Assembly: GCF_017352095.1 (NCBI RefSeq)
Contig: NZ_CP071463.1
Coordinates: forward strand, 434,001-498,000
Direction: 5' to 3'
Source of the DNA: Natrinema longum
Lineage (GTDB): Archaea > Halobacteriota > Halobacteria > Halobacteriales > Natrialbaceae
DNA: 64,000 nucleotides
The notes beneath the pieces are model-generated. The model saw only the letters and a program-made list of their open reading frames with translations, had not been told where the DNA came from and did no database searches. This document shows, piece by piece, positions 8,626 to 15,638 of the stretch. The position numbers and the translations under genes were made by a program. How positions within the stretch are numbered: the first letter of the stretch is position 1; the number at the start of each line of letters is the position of its first letter.

Positions 8626-8913
8626 TATTTGTGGTTGTTTTTCGAACGGTCTGACAGTCCGGTTAGCGGACAAAACGCTGACCGGGAGGGGCAGCGTTGG
8701 AGCCCCCTGTCGATGGGTGTTCGACTGGGGAGGGAGATCCGAAATCGAGTGGCAATATGGCGATTGAGTTCCATGGCTCGATTTCGGGTGGCGAGTTCTG
8801 GTGCTGTTCCAGAGTGGATCTGGTGGTGGCTGTGTGGTCGGATCTCCCCTATCCCTCGCCGATAAAACGTCCGGATCATTCACAGATAACTCTACTGGCT
8901 ACACAGTCAGGTA

Positions 8914-8942
8914 CTACCGCTGTTATCAGCTGAAAGCGGTAG
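8914..8942. repeat. Hairpin, 8-bp stem
   Basis: CTACCGCT at 8914-8921 pairs perfectly with AGCGGTAG at 8935-8942 across a 13-nt loop. It is the first of a run of closely spaced hairpins that ends in the dispersed repeat at 9034. Role unknown. Confidence 0.5.
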
Positions 8943-9033
8943 GTGGCACGTGCGGGTCGACGTCGACTGTCCAAACGACCCGTGATACGCCCAGCGGACA
9001 CCGGGTGTGACTGCTGTCGACTCGCTAGTAGTC

Positions 9034-9097
9034 ACTGCGAGTCGATGCACACCTGATCGCACGACAACTGTGCGATCAGTGTGTGAATCGTTGCAGT
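9034..9097 (+). repeat. Dispersed structured repeat, copy 1
   Basis: Core stem CTGATCGCAC (9053-9062) pairs perfectly with GTGCGATCAG (9070-9079) around loop GACAACT. Flanks ACTGCGAGTCGATGCACAC and TGTGTGAATCGTTGCAGT partly pair outside it, making a nested hairpin. Copies 2 and 3 lie at 35333-35416 and 28480-28555. Confidence 0.8.
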
Positions 9098-9231
9098 CGT
9101 TACGATAGAACGATCAACAGAGAGGACGCTACGTTGCCTCCTAACGAGGGTGTCATAGAACTCTTCCCATAGTGTTGATTACATCCACTTCGATGGTGAA
9201 TTGGCCGACAAGTAGGTCTGCGAACTGACCG

Positions 9232-9660
9232 CTATAGCTGCGAATTAAGCAGATGCCGGATTCCGTATTCAATTCCACCGACGATAAGACCGATAATCAG
9301 CAGGAGAAACCAAAATGGACCTATGATGAGGTCAAACAGGGTTGGTGTGAGACCAGCACCGGGCGACTGTGCTGAATCAACCATGGCAGACCACGAGATA
9401 AGAAGCGTCCACCCGTATATGCCAACGGCAATAAGAACGGATGAGATGACATGGTATCGTGCGGAAGTGAATGCCGAAATAGCCCCGAGGAGAAATGACC
9501 CAGCAACTATCCAGAACTGCATTATTATCCCCGGAGCAAGTCCGTCACCATACTCAAAACGTGCTATGTAGATCTGGACGAAGAGCGTGATGGCAGCTAA
9601 GATAAGGCCGATGGTGATTGCAAACCCCAGCGGAAAGTACCACTGGCGAAGCCGATTCAT
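9232..9660 (-). CDS. Four-helix membrane protein, unknown function
   Basis: A 142-aa hydrophobic protein with four predicted transmembrane segments at about residues 10-30, 45-65, 70-92 and 115-135 (for example LGFAITIGLILAAITLFVQI and FDLIIGPFWFLLLIIGLIVG). The gene is clearly more AT-rich than its neighbours and uses AT-ending codons, which suggests recent acquisition. It starts at ATG 9660 and lies in the gene-poor patch behind the tRNA. No family is recognised. Confidence 0.65.
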   Translation of the reverse strand: MNRLRQWYFPLGFAITIGLILAAITLFVQIYIARFEYGDGLAPGIIMQFWIVAGSFLLGAISAFTSARYHVISSVLIAVGIYGWTLLISWSAMVDSAQSPGAGLTPTLFDLIIGPFWFLLLIIGLIVGGIEYGIRHLLNSQL

Positions 9661-9864
9661 GTATGATGCTGTTGAATACGTGTAGTTAATTCTACCCCCT
9701 GTACTTATCGAATTAGGATGCCTGCACAGCGGGTGTGTGAGTCGTTCTATGAATCCCTCTCCTAACGGTAAAACAGTCCGTCCGGGACTGGGATCGTGAA
9801 CCGACCCAATCGGCTACTAGAGAGTACTGCCTCCGTCGTCATCATCCGCGGACTCGCTCGAGAG

Positions 9865-10035
9865 TTACCAGAGTCCGAGTTGATGACCGGTTGCGAGGAC
9901 AGTAAGCAGTAGGATCGCGATCACCACAAGGGCCAACGGTTCCGGAGCAATGTGGCCGTTCAGCAGCGCCGACTGACTCGGGACAGTCGTGGTGTTCCTG
10001 ATGCCGACCCAGCTATCGTCCTCGCTGTTTGCCAT
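9865..10035 (-). CDS. Small membrane-anchored protein (56 aa)
   Basis: From ATG 10035 the frame encodes 56 residues: a polar N-terminus MANSEDDSWVGIRNTTTVP and a C-terminal transmembrane helix PLALVVIAILLLTVLATGHQ. Two upstream in-frame ATGs exist (10059 and nearby), but MANSED is the more natural start and lies behind an AT-rich stretch (TTTTTAATGCG on the minus strand). No family is recognised. Confidence 0.6.
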   Translation of the reverse strand: MANSEDDSWVGIRNTTTVPSQSALLNGHIAPEPLALVVIAILLLTVLATGHQLGLW

Positions 10036-10240
10036 GTGATGGCATGTATATCCACGCATTAAAAACTACCTCTCACAGCAACAGTCGCCTGTTCGAGACC
10101 GTCACGGGACGACGACTGAATAGCGATCCGAGAGAGATGGGCCGCCCGCGACTCTCGCACACGTGTAGTTACCGCGTCCGTTTTTCGGGGAGGAGTCGAT
10201 CGTTTCGAGGCGTTATCTCTCGGCTGCCAGCCGGTATCGG

Positions 10241-10861
10241 TTACGTCGTCTCGGTGCCGCTTGCAAGTCGGGCCTCGCTCGTCAGGGCGTCGACGTGGAC
10301 GTGAACCGGTCCCGAGTCGGTCTCGAGGGGGACGATCCAGGATGCGCTGGTCCGGTGTGGGTCCTCTCGGACGGAGATCTCGCTGTACCCCTCCTGTTCG
10401 GCCGTCTTTCTGGCGATCCGTTCCGCCTCGTCGGCGTCTTCGATCCGGAGATCGTCGGTCAGGCGGACGGTCACGATCGGCACGTCGGCCATGCGAACGA
10501 CCCGTTCCGTGACGCTGCCGACCAGCACGCGGTCGAGTCCGGTCCGGCCCTGTGTGCCCATGACGATCATGTCGATCCCGTGTTCGTCGACGTACGCGAG
10601 GATCTCCTCGTGGGGGACACCCTGTTCGACCGCGGTGACGGCGTCGACGCCCTCCCTCGTCGCCTCGGTCTCGACGCGCTCGACTGCCCGTTCGGCCGCC
10701 GGGATGGCTTCATCGGTCTGGAGCGTCCCGAGGGGTCCTTCGGGAACGATCGACAGCGCATGGATCGTCGCGTCGAACCGATCCGCGATCGTCAACCCGT
10801 GTGTGATCGATTGACGGGTCCCGTCGCTCCCGTCGGTCGGGATGAGGATGTCCTGATACAT
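10241..10861 (-). CDS. Universal stress protein (UspA family) with C-terminal extension
   Basis: A 206-aa protein. Residues 1-145 are a USP domain: MYQDILIPTDGSDGTRQSI at the start, and the ATP-binding signature GTQGRTGLDRVLVGSVTE (G-2X-G-9X-G-S/T) near residue 113. About 60 further residues (from DLRIEDADEAERIARKTAEQ to the end) form an extra alpha/beta stretch not part of the standard 140-150-aa USP. Role: nucleotide-binding stress or energy-status protein; exact partner unknown. ATG 10861 matches the family start; a longer frame to 10927 is unsupported. Confidence 0.88.
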   Translation of the reverse strand: MYQDILIPTDGSDGTRQSITHGLTIADRFDATIHALSIVPEGPLGTLQTDEAIPAAERAVERVETEATREGVDAVTAVEQGVPHEEILAYVDEHGIDMIVMGTQGRTGLDRVLVGSVTERVVRMADVPIVTVRLTDDLRIEDADEAERIARKTAEQEGYSEISVREDPHRTSASWIVPLETDSGPVHVHVDALTSEARLASGTETT

Positions 10862-11003
10862 GACACGATGACATAAGCCGTCTGTCCCTAAATACTCCCT
10901 CCGTGAGGGCTCGCCTTCGAACGCCAAATCGCGTTCTTTTCAATCCGAGTACACATCTTCTCATTATCGGTGGAAAGTGATTCCGGTCGTTCTATCGAAC
11001 GAT

Positions 11004-11037
11004 GTAAATCTTTTTTACGATACGCGCAAACGTATCG
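11004..11037 (+). promoter_or_regulatory. Two nested dyads ahead of the acyl-CoA ligase operon (probable operator)
   Basis: CGATACG (11018-11024) and CGTATCG (11031-11037) form a perfect 7-bp inverted repeat with a 6-nt spacer, 9 nt before the ATG at 11046. GTAAA at 11004-11008 and TTTAC at 11014-11018 form a second dyad over the T-rich core promoter. The position suits a repressor of fatty-acid or acyl-CoA genes, which is inference. Confidence 0.5.
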
Positions 11038-11045
11038 CACGGAGC

Positions 11046-12614
11046 ATGACAAATCTTGTCACTAATCTCGCGGGTGCCGTCGAGGAATACGGCGACAATA
11101 CCGCGATCGGGTTTCAGGGCTCGGAAACGAGCTACGAGGAGTTCTGGGGGCAGACAGGGGCGTTCGCGACTGCGCTCGAGAAACGAGGTCTCGGCGAGGG
11201 CGACCGCGTCGCACTCTATCTGCCGAACGTGCCGCCGTTTCTGATCGCCTTCCACGGAACGCTTCGAGCCGGCGGGGTCGTCGTCCCGATGAACCCGCAG
11301 TACAAATCCCGCGAGATCGGTCATCTGCTGGGGGACAGCGAGGCAAAAGTCGTCGTCGCGCTGGCCGATCTCGTTCCGTTCGTCAACGAGGTCAAAGACG
11401 AGACGGCCGTCGAGCACGTGGTCAGCATCGGCGGCGAGGCCGACGGTGCGAGCACGCTCGAGGAGTTCCTCGAGCCGGGTGATCCCGACGTCGCCGACCG
11501 CGACGACGACGACGTCGCGGTCCAGCCCTACACCTCGGGGACGACCGGGCAGCCAAAGGGCGTTCAGCTCACCCACTCGAACCTCGCGTCGAACGCGAAC
11601 GCGGCGTCGAAGCTCATTCCGGACGGGATTCGGCCGGACGACAAACAGCTCGGCGTGTTGCCGCTGTTCCACATCTACGGGATGACCGTCGTGATGAACA
11701 CGGCGTTGTTCAACGGCGCTGCCTTCTACCCGATGCCCGAATGGGACGCACAGGACGCCGTCTCGCTCGTCGAGGACGAGGCGCTGACGATCGTCCACGG
11801 CGTGCCGGCGATGTACAACGACGTCATCAACCAGCCCAACGCCGAGGAGTTCGATCTCTCGTCGGTGCGGCTCTGTGGCGTCGGAGGATCCGGGATCCCC
11901 GTCGAGGTCCTGCGTCGGTTCGAGGAACTCTACGAGCCGAAAGTCTATGAGGGATACGGACTGACCGAGACCAGTCCGATCACTCACTTCAATAGCCCGC
12001 TGGACGGTCGCCGCGTCGGCAGCGTGGGGAAGACCGTCCCCGGCGTCGACTCCAAGGTCGTCGACGCGGACTTCGAGGAGGTCTCGCCGGTCGAGGAGGG
12101 ACCGATCGACGAGGAAGAGGCCGATCTCCGCGAGATCACCGGCGAGATCGTCGTCGCTGGCCCGAACGTCATGAAAGGCTACTACGGCCTACCCGAGGCC
12201 AACGAGGAGGCCTTCACCGAGGAGGGTGGCCGCCGCTGGTTCCACACCGGCGACATCGGTTACAAGGACGAAGACGGCTTCTTCTACGTCGTCGACCGCG
12301 AGAAGCACATGATCGTCACCGGCGGCTACAACGTCTATCCACGGGAGGTCGAGGAGCTCCTCTTCGAGCACGAGGACGTCGCCGACGCCGCCGTGGCCGG
12401 CATCCCCGACGAACGCCGCGGGGAGACGGTCAAGGCCTTCATCGTTCGCACGCCCGACGGCGACGTCACCGAAGACGAGATCAAAGAGTACTGCCTGACC
12501 AACCTCGCGGAGTACAAACACCCGCGTGAAGTCGAGTTCGTCGACGAACTCCCCCGAACGACGACCGGGAAAGTCCAGAAGTTCAAACTTCGCGAAGCGG
12601 AGGGGGACGCATAA
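11046..12614 (+). CDS. Long-chain-fatty-acid--CoA ligase (AMP-forming)
   Basis: A 522-aa adenylate-forming enzyme that activates a carboxylic acid, probably a fatty acid, to its CoA thioester using ATP. Motifs in order: PYTSGTTGQPKGVQLTHSNL (P-loop, about residues 158-177), YEGYGLTETSPITHF (A5), WFHTGDIGYKDEDGF (A7), VDREKHMIVTGGYNVYPREV (A8) and PRTTTGKVQKFKLRE (A10 lysine) near the end. ATG 11046 gives MTNLVTNLAGAVEEYGDNTA, the normal family start; an in-frame start 23 codons earlier would cover the operator. The stop overlaps the ATG of the enoyl-CoA hydratase by one base, so the two form an operon for acyl-CoA catabolism. Confidence 0.9.
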   Translation: MTNLVTNLAGAVEEYGDNTAIGFQGSETSYEEFWGQTGAFATALEKRGLGEGDRVALYLPNVPPFLIAFHGTLRAGGVVVPMNPQYKSREIGHLLGDSEAKVVVALADLVPFVNEVKDETAVEHVVSIGGEADGASTLEEFLEPGDPDVADRDDDDVAVQPYTSGTTGQPKGVQLTHSNLASNANAASKLIPDGIRPDDKQLGVLPLFHIYGMTVVMNTALFNGAAFYPMPEWDAQDAVSLVEDEALTIVHGVPAMYNDVINQPNAEEFDLSSVRLCGVGGSGIPVEVLRRFEELYEPKVYEGYGLTETSPITHFNSPLDGRRVGSVGKTVPGVDSKVVDADFEEVSPVEEGPIDEEEADLREITGEIVVAGPNVMKGYYGLPEANEEAFTEEGGRRWFHTGDIGYKDEDGFFYVVDREKHMIVTGGYNVYPREVEELLFEHEDVADAAVAGIPDERRGETVKAFIVRTPDGDVTEDEIKEYCLTNLAEYKHPREVEFVDELPRTTTGKVQKFKLREAEGDA

Positions 12615-13414
12615 TGTCGCTCGGCGACGACGTCCTCCTCGAGATCGAAGACGAGGGGGTCGCGACGATCACGCTCAACCAGCCGGACCGCCGCAACCCC
12701 CTCTCGGAGGGGATCAGTGCCGGACTCACCGAGGCCCTCGACGAAATCGAAGGCAGCGACGCCCGCTGCGTGATCGTCGAGGGATCGGGCGGGTCGTTCT
12801 CGGCCGGCGGCGACATCGAGTCGATGGTCGAAGGCATCGAAAACGACGTCCCCGCCGACGAACGGGTCCGGACGCTCGAGCGGTCGACGAACGAACTGAT
12901 GCGGCGGCTCATCGACTTCCCGGTGCCGACGGTCGCGGTCATCGACGGCCCCGCCGTCGGTGCCGGTGCGAACCTGGCGCTGGCCTGTGACATGCAACTC
13001 GCCACCGAGGACGCCGTCTTCGGCTTCGTCTTCCGGCAGGTCGGCCTGAGCGTCGACGCCGGCACCTCCTATCTGCTCCCCCGAGTCGTCGGGGAAAACG
13101 TCGCGAAGGAACTCGTGCTCACGGGCGACATCATCGACGCCGAGCACGCACTGGAGATCGGCCTCGTCAATCACGTCTACGACAGCGACGAGGTCGACGA
13201 GCGTGTCGAGGAGTTCGTCGGACGGATCGTCTCCGGCCCGCCGATCGCGCTGCGTCACGCCAACCGTCTCCTCGGCGAGGGCCTCGAGAAATCCCTCGAG
13301 CAAGCCCTCACCGACGAGGCCACGGCACAGGGGATCGTCTTCGAGACCGAGGATCACGAGGAGGGCGTCAGCGCCTTCTTCGAGGACCGGGATCCCGAGT
13401 ACGAAGGCCGATAG
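12614..13414 (+). CDS. Enoyl-CoA hydratase/isomerase family protein
   Basis: A 266-aa crotonase-fold protein that hydrates or isomerises an enoyl-CoA in beta-oxidation. The first oxyanion-hole segment GSFSAGGDIESM is at about residues 58-69; the second, DGPAVGAGANLALACDMQLA, at about 113-132. The catalytic-Glu position of canonical hydratases is occupied differently (VGLSVDAGTSYLLP), with Asp, a pattern seen in isomerase-type members. Its ATG overlaps the last base of the ligase stop codon (TAATG), so translation is coupled and the products probably act on the same CoA ester. Confidence 0.9.
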   Translation: MSLGDDVLLEIEDEGVATITLNQPDRRNPLSEGISAGLTEALDEIEGSDARCVIVEGSGGSFSAGGDIESMVEGIENDVPADERVRTLERSTNELMRRLIDFPVPTVAVIDGPAVGAGANLALACDMQLATEDAVFGFVFRQVGLSVDAGTSYLLPRVVGENVAKELVLTGDIIDAEHALEIGLVNHVYDSDEVDERVEEFVGRIVSGPPIALRHANRLLGEGLEKSLEQALTDEATAQGIVFETEDHEEGVSAFFEDRDPEYEGR

Positions 13415-13507
13415 GCCGGTCGCCGCCGGTTCCGTCGTGGCTTTGTACTATTTCGTTACGCCCACTCACCGAAATTATTTTTGACCTTCAGGTTGGAGTT
13501 TTTACCT

Positions 13508-13720
13508 ATGTCGCCCTCCCCACTCCGCGACCTGATGCGGTCGCCTGCCGGAATCGCAACCGTTCTCGTCTGGCTGGTGATCAGCGGCTACGGTATCCTC
13601 AGCCCCGGTTCCGTCTTCGTCTTCTCTATCCTCCCGCTCGTCTTCGTCGCCGTACTCGCTCTCCTGTCCCTGTTTTACCGACTGGTGGTCGCCATCGAAC
13701 ACATCGCCTACGACTCGTAG
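13508..13720 (+). CDS. Small two-helix membrane protein (70 aa)
   Basis: A 70-aa protein starting at ATG 13508 (MSPSPLRDLMRSPAGIA). Two hydrophobic segments, about residues 15-33 (TVLVWLVISGYGILS) and 37-60 (VFVFSILPLVFVAVLALLSL), indicate a membrane hairpin. AAATTATTTTTG lies about 30 nt upstream as a TATA region. It ends in a perfect palindrome shared with the converging dCTP deaminase-like gene. Function unknown. Confidence 0.75.
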   Translation: MSPSPLRDLMRSPAGIATVLVWLVISGYGILSPGSVFVFSILPLVFVAVLALLSLFYRLVVAIEHIAYDS

Positions 13721-13721
13721 T

Positions 13722-13739
13722 TGCGTCCCGCGGGACGCA
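13722..13739. terminator. Perfect palindrome between convergent genes
   Basis: TGCGTCCCGCGGGACGCA is an 18-nt perfect palindrome in the 20-nt gap between the small membrane protein and the converging dCTP deaminase-like gene. It probably stops transcription from both sides. Confidence 0.5.
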
Positions 13740-13740
13740 G

Positions 13741-14196
13741 TTACTCGGTCGCCGCTGAATCGATCCCGATAGGAACGAGCGTCGACACCCGCGCGTTCTC
13801 CTTGATCTTGAGCCCCCCGTCGGCGACCGTCAGCGGGATCAGCGGGAGGTGGTCTCGCACCTGCATCGACGGATGCGAGCCGCCACGAGCTAACAGCTCG
13901 TTCCGTGGCTGGAGCTGTACCGGCTCCTCGAGATCCGTCAGGAACTCGTTGTGCTGGAGGACGTACTGGCCGCCCTCGAGGTGCCACCAGCCGTACTCGT
14001 CCTGGGGAGTGTCGAGTTCCGTCGGCACCGGCTCGAGGTCGGCGTCGGTGAGTTCGTCGCCGCCGAAGTCGAGCCGGCCGGGGGCGGCCACCTCGTAGAT
14101 GGCGCTGACCGTCAAGTCGATCCCGTCTTCGGAGACCTGAACCGGTTCGTACACCAGATTGTCGACGTACTCGGTGAGAGGGTGTTCGGTAGACAT
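13741..14196 (-). CDS. dCTP deaminase / dUTPase-like family protein
   Basis: A 151-aa protein whose sequence fits the dCTP deaminase/dUTPase trimeric beta fold as found in haloarchaea. LEGGQYVLQHNEFLTDLEEP and VQLQPRNELLARGGSHPSMQ are the recognisable segments; Arg and Ser of the second correspond to the family's phosphate-binding motif region. It would help to control dUTP/dCTP pools. The C-terminal substrate-lid motif of true dUTPases is not obvious, so the activity remains inferred. ATG 14196 (MSTEHPLTEYVDNLVYEP) is the natural start; the much longer upstream frame is antisense to the methyltransferase. Confidence 0.75.
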   Translation of the reverse strand: MSTEHPLTEYVDNLVYEPVQVSEDGIDLTVSAIYEVAAPGRLDFGGDELTDADLEPVPTELDTPQDEYGWWHLEGGQYVLQHNEFLTDLEEPVQLQPRNELLARGGSHPSMQVRDHLPLIPLTVADGGLKIKENARVSTLVPIGIDSAATE

Positions 14197-14412
14197 GTCG
14201 GGTGATACGATGCTTCCGAGCATCAAAAAGGATACTGTCGGAGGCGTTTCGTGGGTCCGTCTCGACGGCCACGCGGACGGTCGGGCACTGTCTGCAGGAA
14301 CCGCGTTCCTGCGTCTCGTTCCCCGCCGGTTGGAACCGGGAGGCGGCCGGGACGCGTGGCGGAGCCGATCTGCCTCCCGGAACCCTATAGGCTGGGTCCC
14401 GTATGCCATCGT

Positions 14413-15081
14413 ATGACCGACGTTCTCACCGACGAGATCGCTCGCTTCGTTCGCGCGGTCGGGCCGGATCCCGACGAGACGCTGATCGAGATGGACGAGT
14501 ACGCCGCCGCCGAGGGCTTTCCCCACGTCGGTCCCGAGGTCGGCGCGTTCCTCCGATTCGTGGCCCGCCTGAGCGACGCGGAACGGATCTTCGAGTTCGG
14601 ATCGGGGTATGGCTACTCGGCGTACTGGTTTGCCGACGCCCTCCCCGACGACGGCGAGATCGTACTCACCGAGGTCGACGAGGACGAACTCGAGCTCGCT
14701 CGCGAGTACATGGCCGCAGGTGGCTACGACGCCCTCACAGCGTACGAACTCGGCGACGCGATGGAAACGATCGACCGCTACGACGGTCCGTTCGACGTCG
14801 TCCTGATCGATCATCAGAAGGAGCGCTACGCGGATGCCTTCGAGGCCGTCCGATCGAAACTCCCCGTCGGCGGGGTCGTCGTCGCCGACAACGTGATCAC
14901 GGCCAGCGTCGTCGACTTCGACCACTTGCTCGAGTGGGCCGCGGGCGGCTCCCCGACGGCCGTCGACGAGCACACGCAGGGCGTTATCGACTACCTCGAG
15001 ACCGTCCGTGCCGATCCGGCTTTCGAGACGGTCGTCGTCCCCCTCGGCGAAGGAATCGCGGTGAGCTACCGCGTCGAGTAG
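14413..15081 (+). CDS. O-methyltransferase (caffeoyl-CoA O-methyltransferase type)
   Basis: A 222-aa SAM-dependent methyltransferase. Motif I is IFEFGSGYGYSAYWFADALP (about residues 59-78); the acidic residue of motif II lies in IVLTEVDEDELELAREY; FDVVLIDHQKERYADAF is motif IV with the metal-binding Asp, and VGGVVVADNVI completes the family pattern of cation-dependent O-methyltransferases. The acceptor is unknown. ATG 14413 is preferred over upstream starts that read through a non-coding stretch. The 3' end overlaps the converging membrane-protein gene by 16 nt. Confidence 0.88.
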   Translation: MTDVLTDEIARFVRAVGPDPDETLIEMDEYAAAEGFPHVGPEVGAFLRFVARLSDAERIFEFGSGYGYSAYWFADALPDDGEIVLTEVDEDELELAREYMAAGGYDALTAYELGDAMETIDRYDGPFDVVLIDHQKERYADAFEAVRSKLPVGGVVVADNVITASVVDFDHLLEWAAGGSPTAVDEHTQGVIDYLETVRADPAFETVVVPLGEGIAVSYRVE

Positions 15082-15515
15082 TCGGAGGCCTCGCCCTCGA
15101 GGACCTGTTCGTCGGCCCGCGACGGGGACCCGTACTCCCGAAACCAAAGAAAGACCGTCGATCCCGCAGCGGCGAGCAGCGTGGCCCACGTCGCCGCGGA
15201 AACGGCGACGACCGTCGCGGCGGTGGGACCCGGCGCGATCGAGCCGATCGTCTCGACCCCGAGCGCGTGAGTGCCGGCGACCACGAGGAACGCCAGCCAC
15301 AGTCCTAGCGCCGTTCGAGCGAGCGTCTGCCGGCTGACGGACCGTGCGTAGCGAGCGACGCCGTAGACGCCGGCGACGGCGAGCCCGGTCGCTCCCAGTG
15401 TCAGTCCACCCCCGTCGACGGCGACGTTCGCGACGCCGACGACGGCGAAACAGGCGAGCGAGGCGACGAGCGGGAATCGATCCGAACCGCGTATTGTCGG
15501 GATCACGTCGTGCAC
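15066..15515 (-). CDS. Four-helix membrane protein, paralogue A
   Basis: A 149-aa protein with four predicted transmembrane helices at about residues 15-33, 38-53, 66-86 and 98-122, then a short polar tail (REYGSPSRADEQVLEGEAS). The protein at 19252-19701 has the same length, helix spacing and tail pattern, so the two look like paralogues flanking the histidine kinase. Function unknown; a shared membrane partner role with the kinase is speculation. Confidence 0.75.
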   Translation of the reverse strand: MHDVIPTIRGSDRFPLVASLACFAVVGVANVAVDGGGLTLGATGLAVAGVYGVARYARSVSRQTLARTALGLWLAFLVVAGTHALGVETIGSIAPGPTAATVVAVSAATWATLLAAAGSTVFLWFREYGSPSRADEQVLEGEASDYSTR

Positions 15516-15638
15516 CGCTTTGCCGGGTCCAGTGGGCGGTCGGATATATAGCTGTTGGCTGACCGCGAGCGATGCGTCTCGATCGCTCGGTCGCGCTGTC
15601 GATCCAACCGGGTCCGTTCCACCGACGGCCGATCGCGA

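Larger units (their letters stand above)
8626..9231. other. Gene-free, hairpin-rich region
   Basis: About 600 bases without a credible gene. They hold an 11-bp inverted repeat (8732-8742 with 8838-8848) that competes with an inner 11-bp stem (8739-8749 with 8777-8787), further hairpins at 8914-8942 and about 8954-8983, and one copy of the dispersed hairpin repeat at 9034-9097. Rightward frames here lack coding bias. Confidence 0.5.

Noticed and set aside
8697-9010. Short rightward frames in the hairpin-rich patch
   Set aside because: Composition does not resemble haloarchaeal proteins and they run through strong inverted repeats.
13741-15300. A 519-aa leftward open frame covering the dCTP deaminase-like gene and the antisense of the methyltransferase
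   Set aside because: Only the last 151 residues have family resemblance; the rest is antisense of a gene with clear SAM-binding motifs.
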